DNA from: Paraescarpia echinospica
Taxonomy: Eukaryota; Annelida; Polychaeta; Sabellida; Siboglinidae
Direction: 5' to 3'
Length of the DNA stretch: 64,000 nt
NCBI GenBank assembly: GCA_020002185.1
Contig: CM034541.1
Span: 32,180,861 to 32,244,860 of the forward strand
Below are positions 63,871-64,000 of the stretch, piece after piece (positions within the stretch are counted from its first letter, which is position 1; each line of letters starts with the position of its first letter). The translations under genes and the position numbers were made by a program. The notes below the pieces were generated by a model. That model was not told where the DNA came from. It searched no databases and saw nothing but the letters and a program-made list of their open reading frames with translations.

Positions 63871-64000
63871 CTTTATCTACATTTTGAAAGATGACTTGTG
63901 TTTGGCTTGATTTCAGAATATTTGCTATCAACATCAAGGCTGCAATAAACGTGTCACAGGTTTGAGGATATCACGTATACTGAATCCCATTTTCTTATAA

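Larger units (their letters stand above)
60947..63959 (+). pseudogene. DCXR: Second DCXR copy, exons 1-4 (continues past the window)
   Basis: Exons align one to one with the first gene: 60947-60998, 62212-62309, 62846-62970, 63917-63959. The copy is disabled. The second glycine of the TGxxxGxG motif is Val. Exon 3 has lost 30 bp and carries an in-frame TAG. The exon 3 donor is AT instead of GT. Exon 4 keeps the catalytic-Asn codon but changes FDIN to FAIN. Flanking and intron sequences are homologous throughout, so this is a segmental tandem duplication, not a retrocopy. Exons 5-7, if present, lie beyond 64,000. Confidence 0.88.

Overview
This is nuclear DNA of an animal. The window is AT-rich, it holds a spliced gene with clean GT-AG introns, and most of the rest is transposable elements: CR1/Jockey-like and RTE-like LINEs, tRNA-headed SINEs, Ty3/gypsy LTR elements, and hAT, pogo and other TIR elements. 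The mixture suggests a marine invertebrate, perhaps a lophotrochozoan. I cannot name the species from sequence alone.

Region 1 (1-10.1 kb) is repeats only. A 5'-truncated CR1-like LINE on the minus strand comes first. Three copies of a long dispersed repeat with GC-rich ends follow, at about 1.96-3.44 kb (+), 6.56-8.46 kb (-) and 8.64-10.12 kb (+). They surround a broken Jockey/CR1-type LINE at 3.8-6.27 kb.

Region 2 (10.5-28.9 kb) holds the one convincing host gene, a short-chain dehydrogenase matching L-xylulose/dicarbonyl reductase (DCXR). Seven coding exons give exactly 244 codons, with N107, S136, Y149 and K153 in register. Its introns are packed with insertions. Exon 7 occurs twice (23,166 and 28,270) inside 507-bp blocks that look about 99% identical. 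The first block lies within a 2,661-bp TIR-bounded element that has a TAA target duplication and has landed in an RTE LINE. The element therefore appears to have picked up a host terminal exon.

Region 3 (28.9-42.5 kb) contains a large repeat with a 67-bp minisatellite and a CpG-dense block, an orphan third exon 7 (34,100) with an hAT MITE in its 3' flank, and a decayed Ty3/gypsy element with 500-bp LTRs (35.8-41.0 kb) that splits a LINE at a recognisable codon.

Region 4 (42,517-52,794) is a complete Ty3/gypsy provirus with apparently identical 1,047-bp LTRs, a 4-bp target duplication (GGCT), intact gag, a -1 frameshift heptamer, intact pol (PR-RT-RH-IN) and an intact env-like ORF resembling the baculovirus F / errantivirus class of fusion proteins. 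Three unusual repeat arrays lie between env and the 3' LTR.

Region 5 (52.8-64.0 kb) holds a possible first exon, a degenerate LINE, pyrimidine-rich and GA-rich tracts, a pogo/Tigger-like transposon with TA duplications, and the first four exons of a second DCXR copy. That copy is a pseudogene: it has a lost glycine, an in-frame stop, a 30-bp deletion and a destroyed splice donor. Comparing the two copies gives empty sites for several insertions and reveals a microinversion in intron 1.
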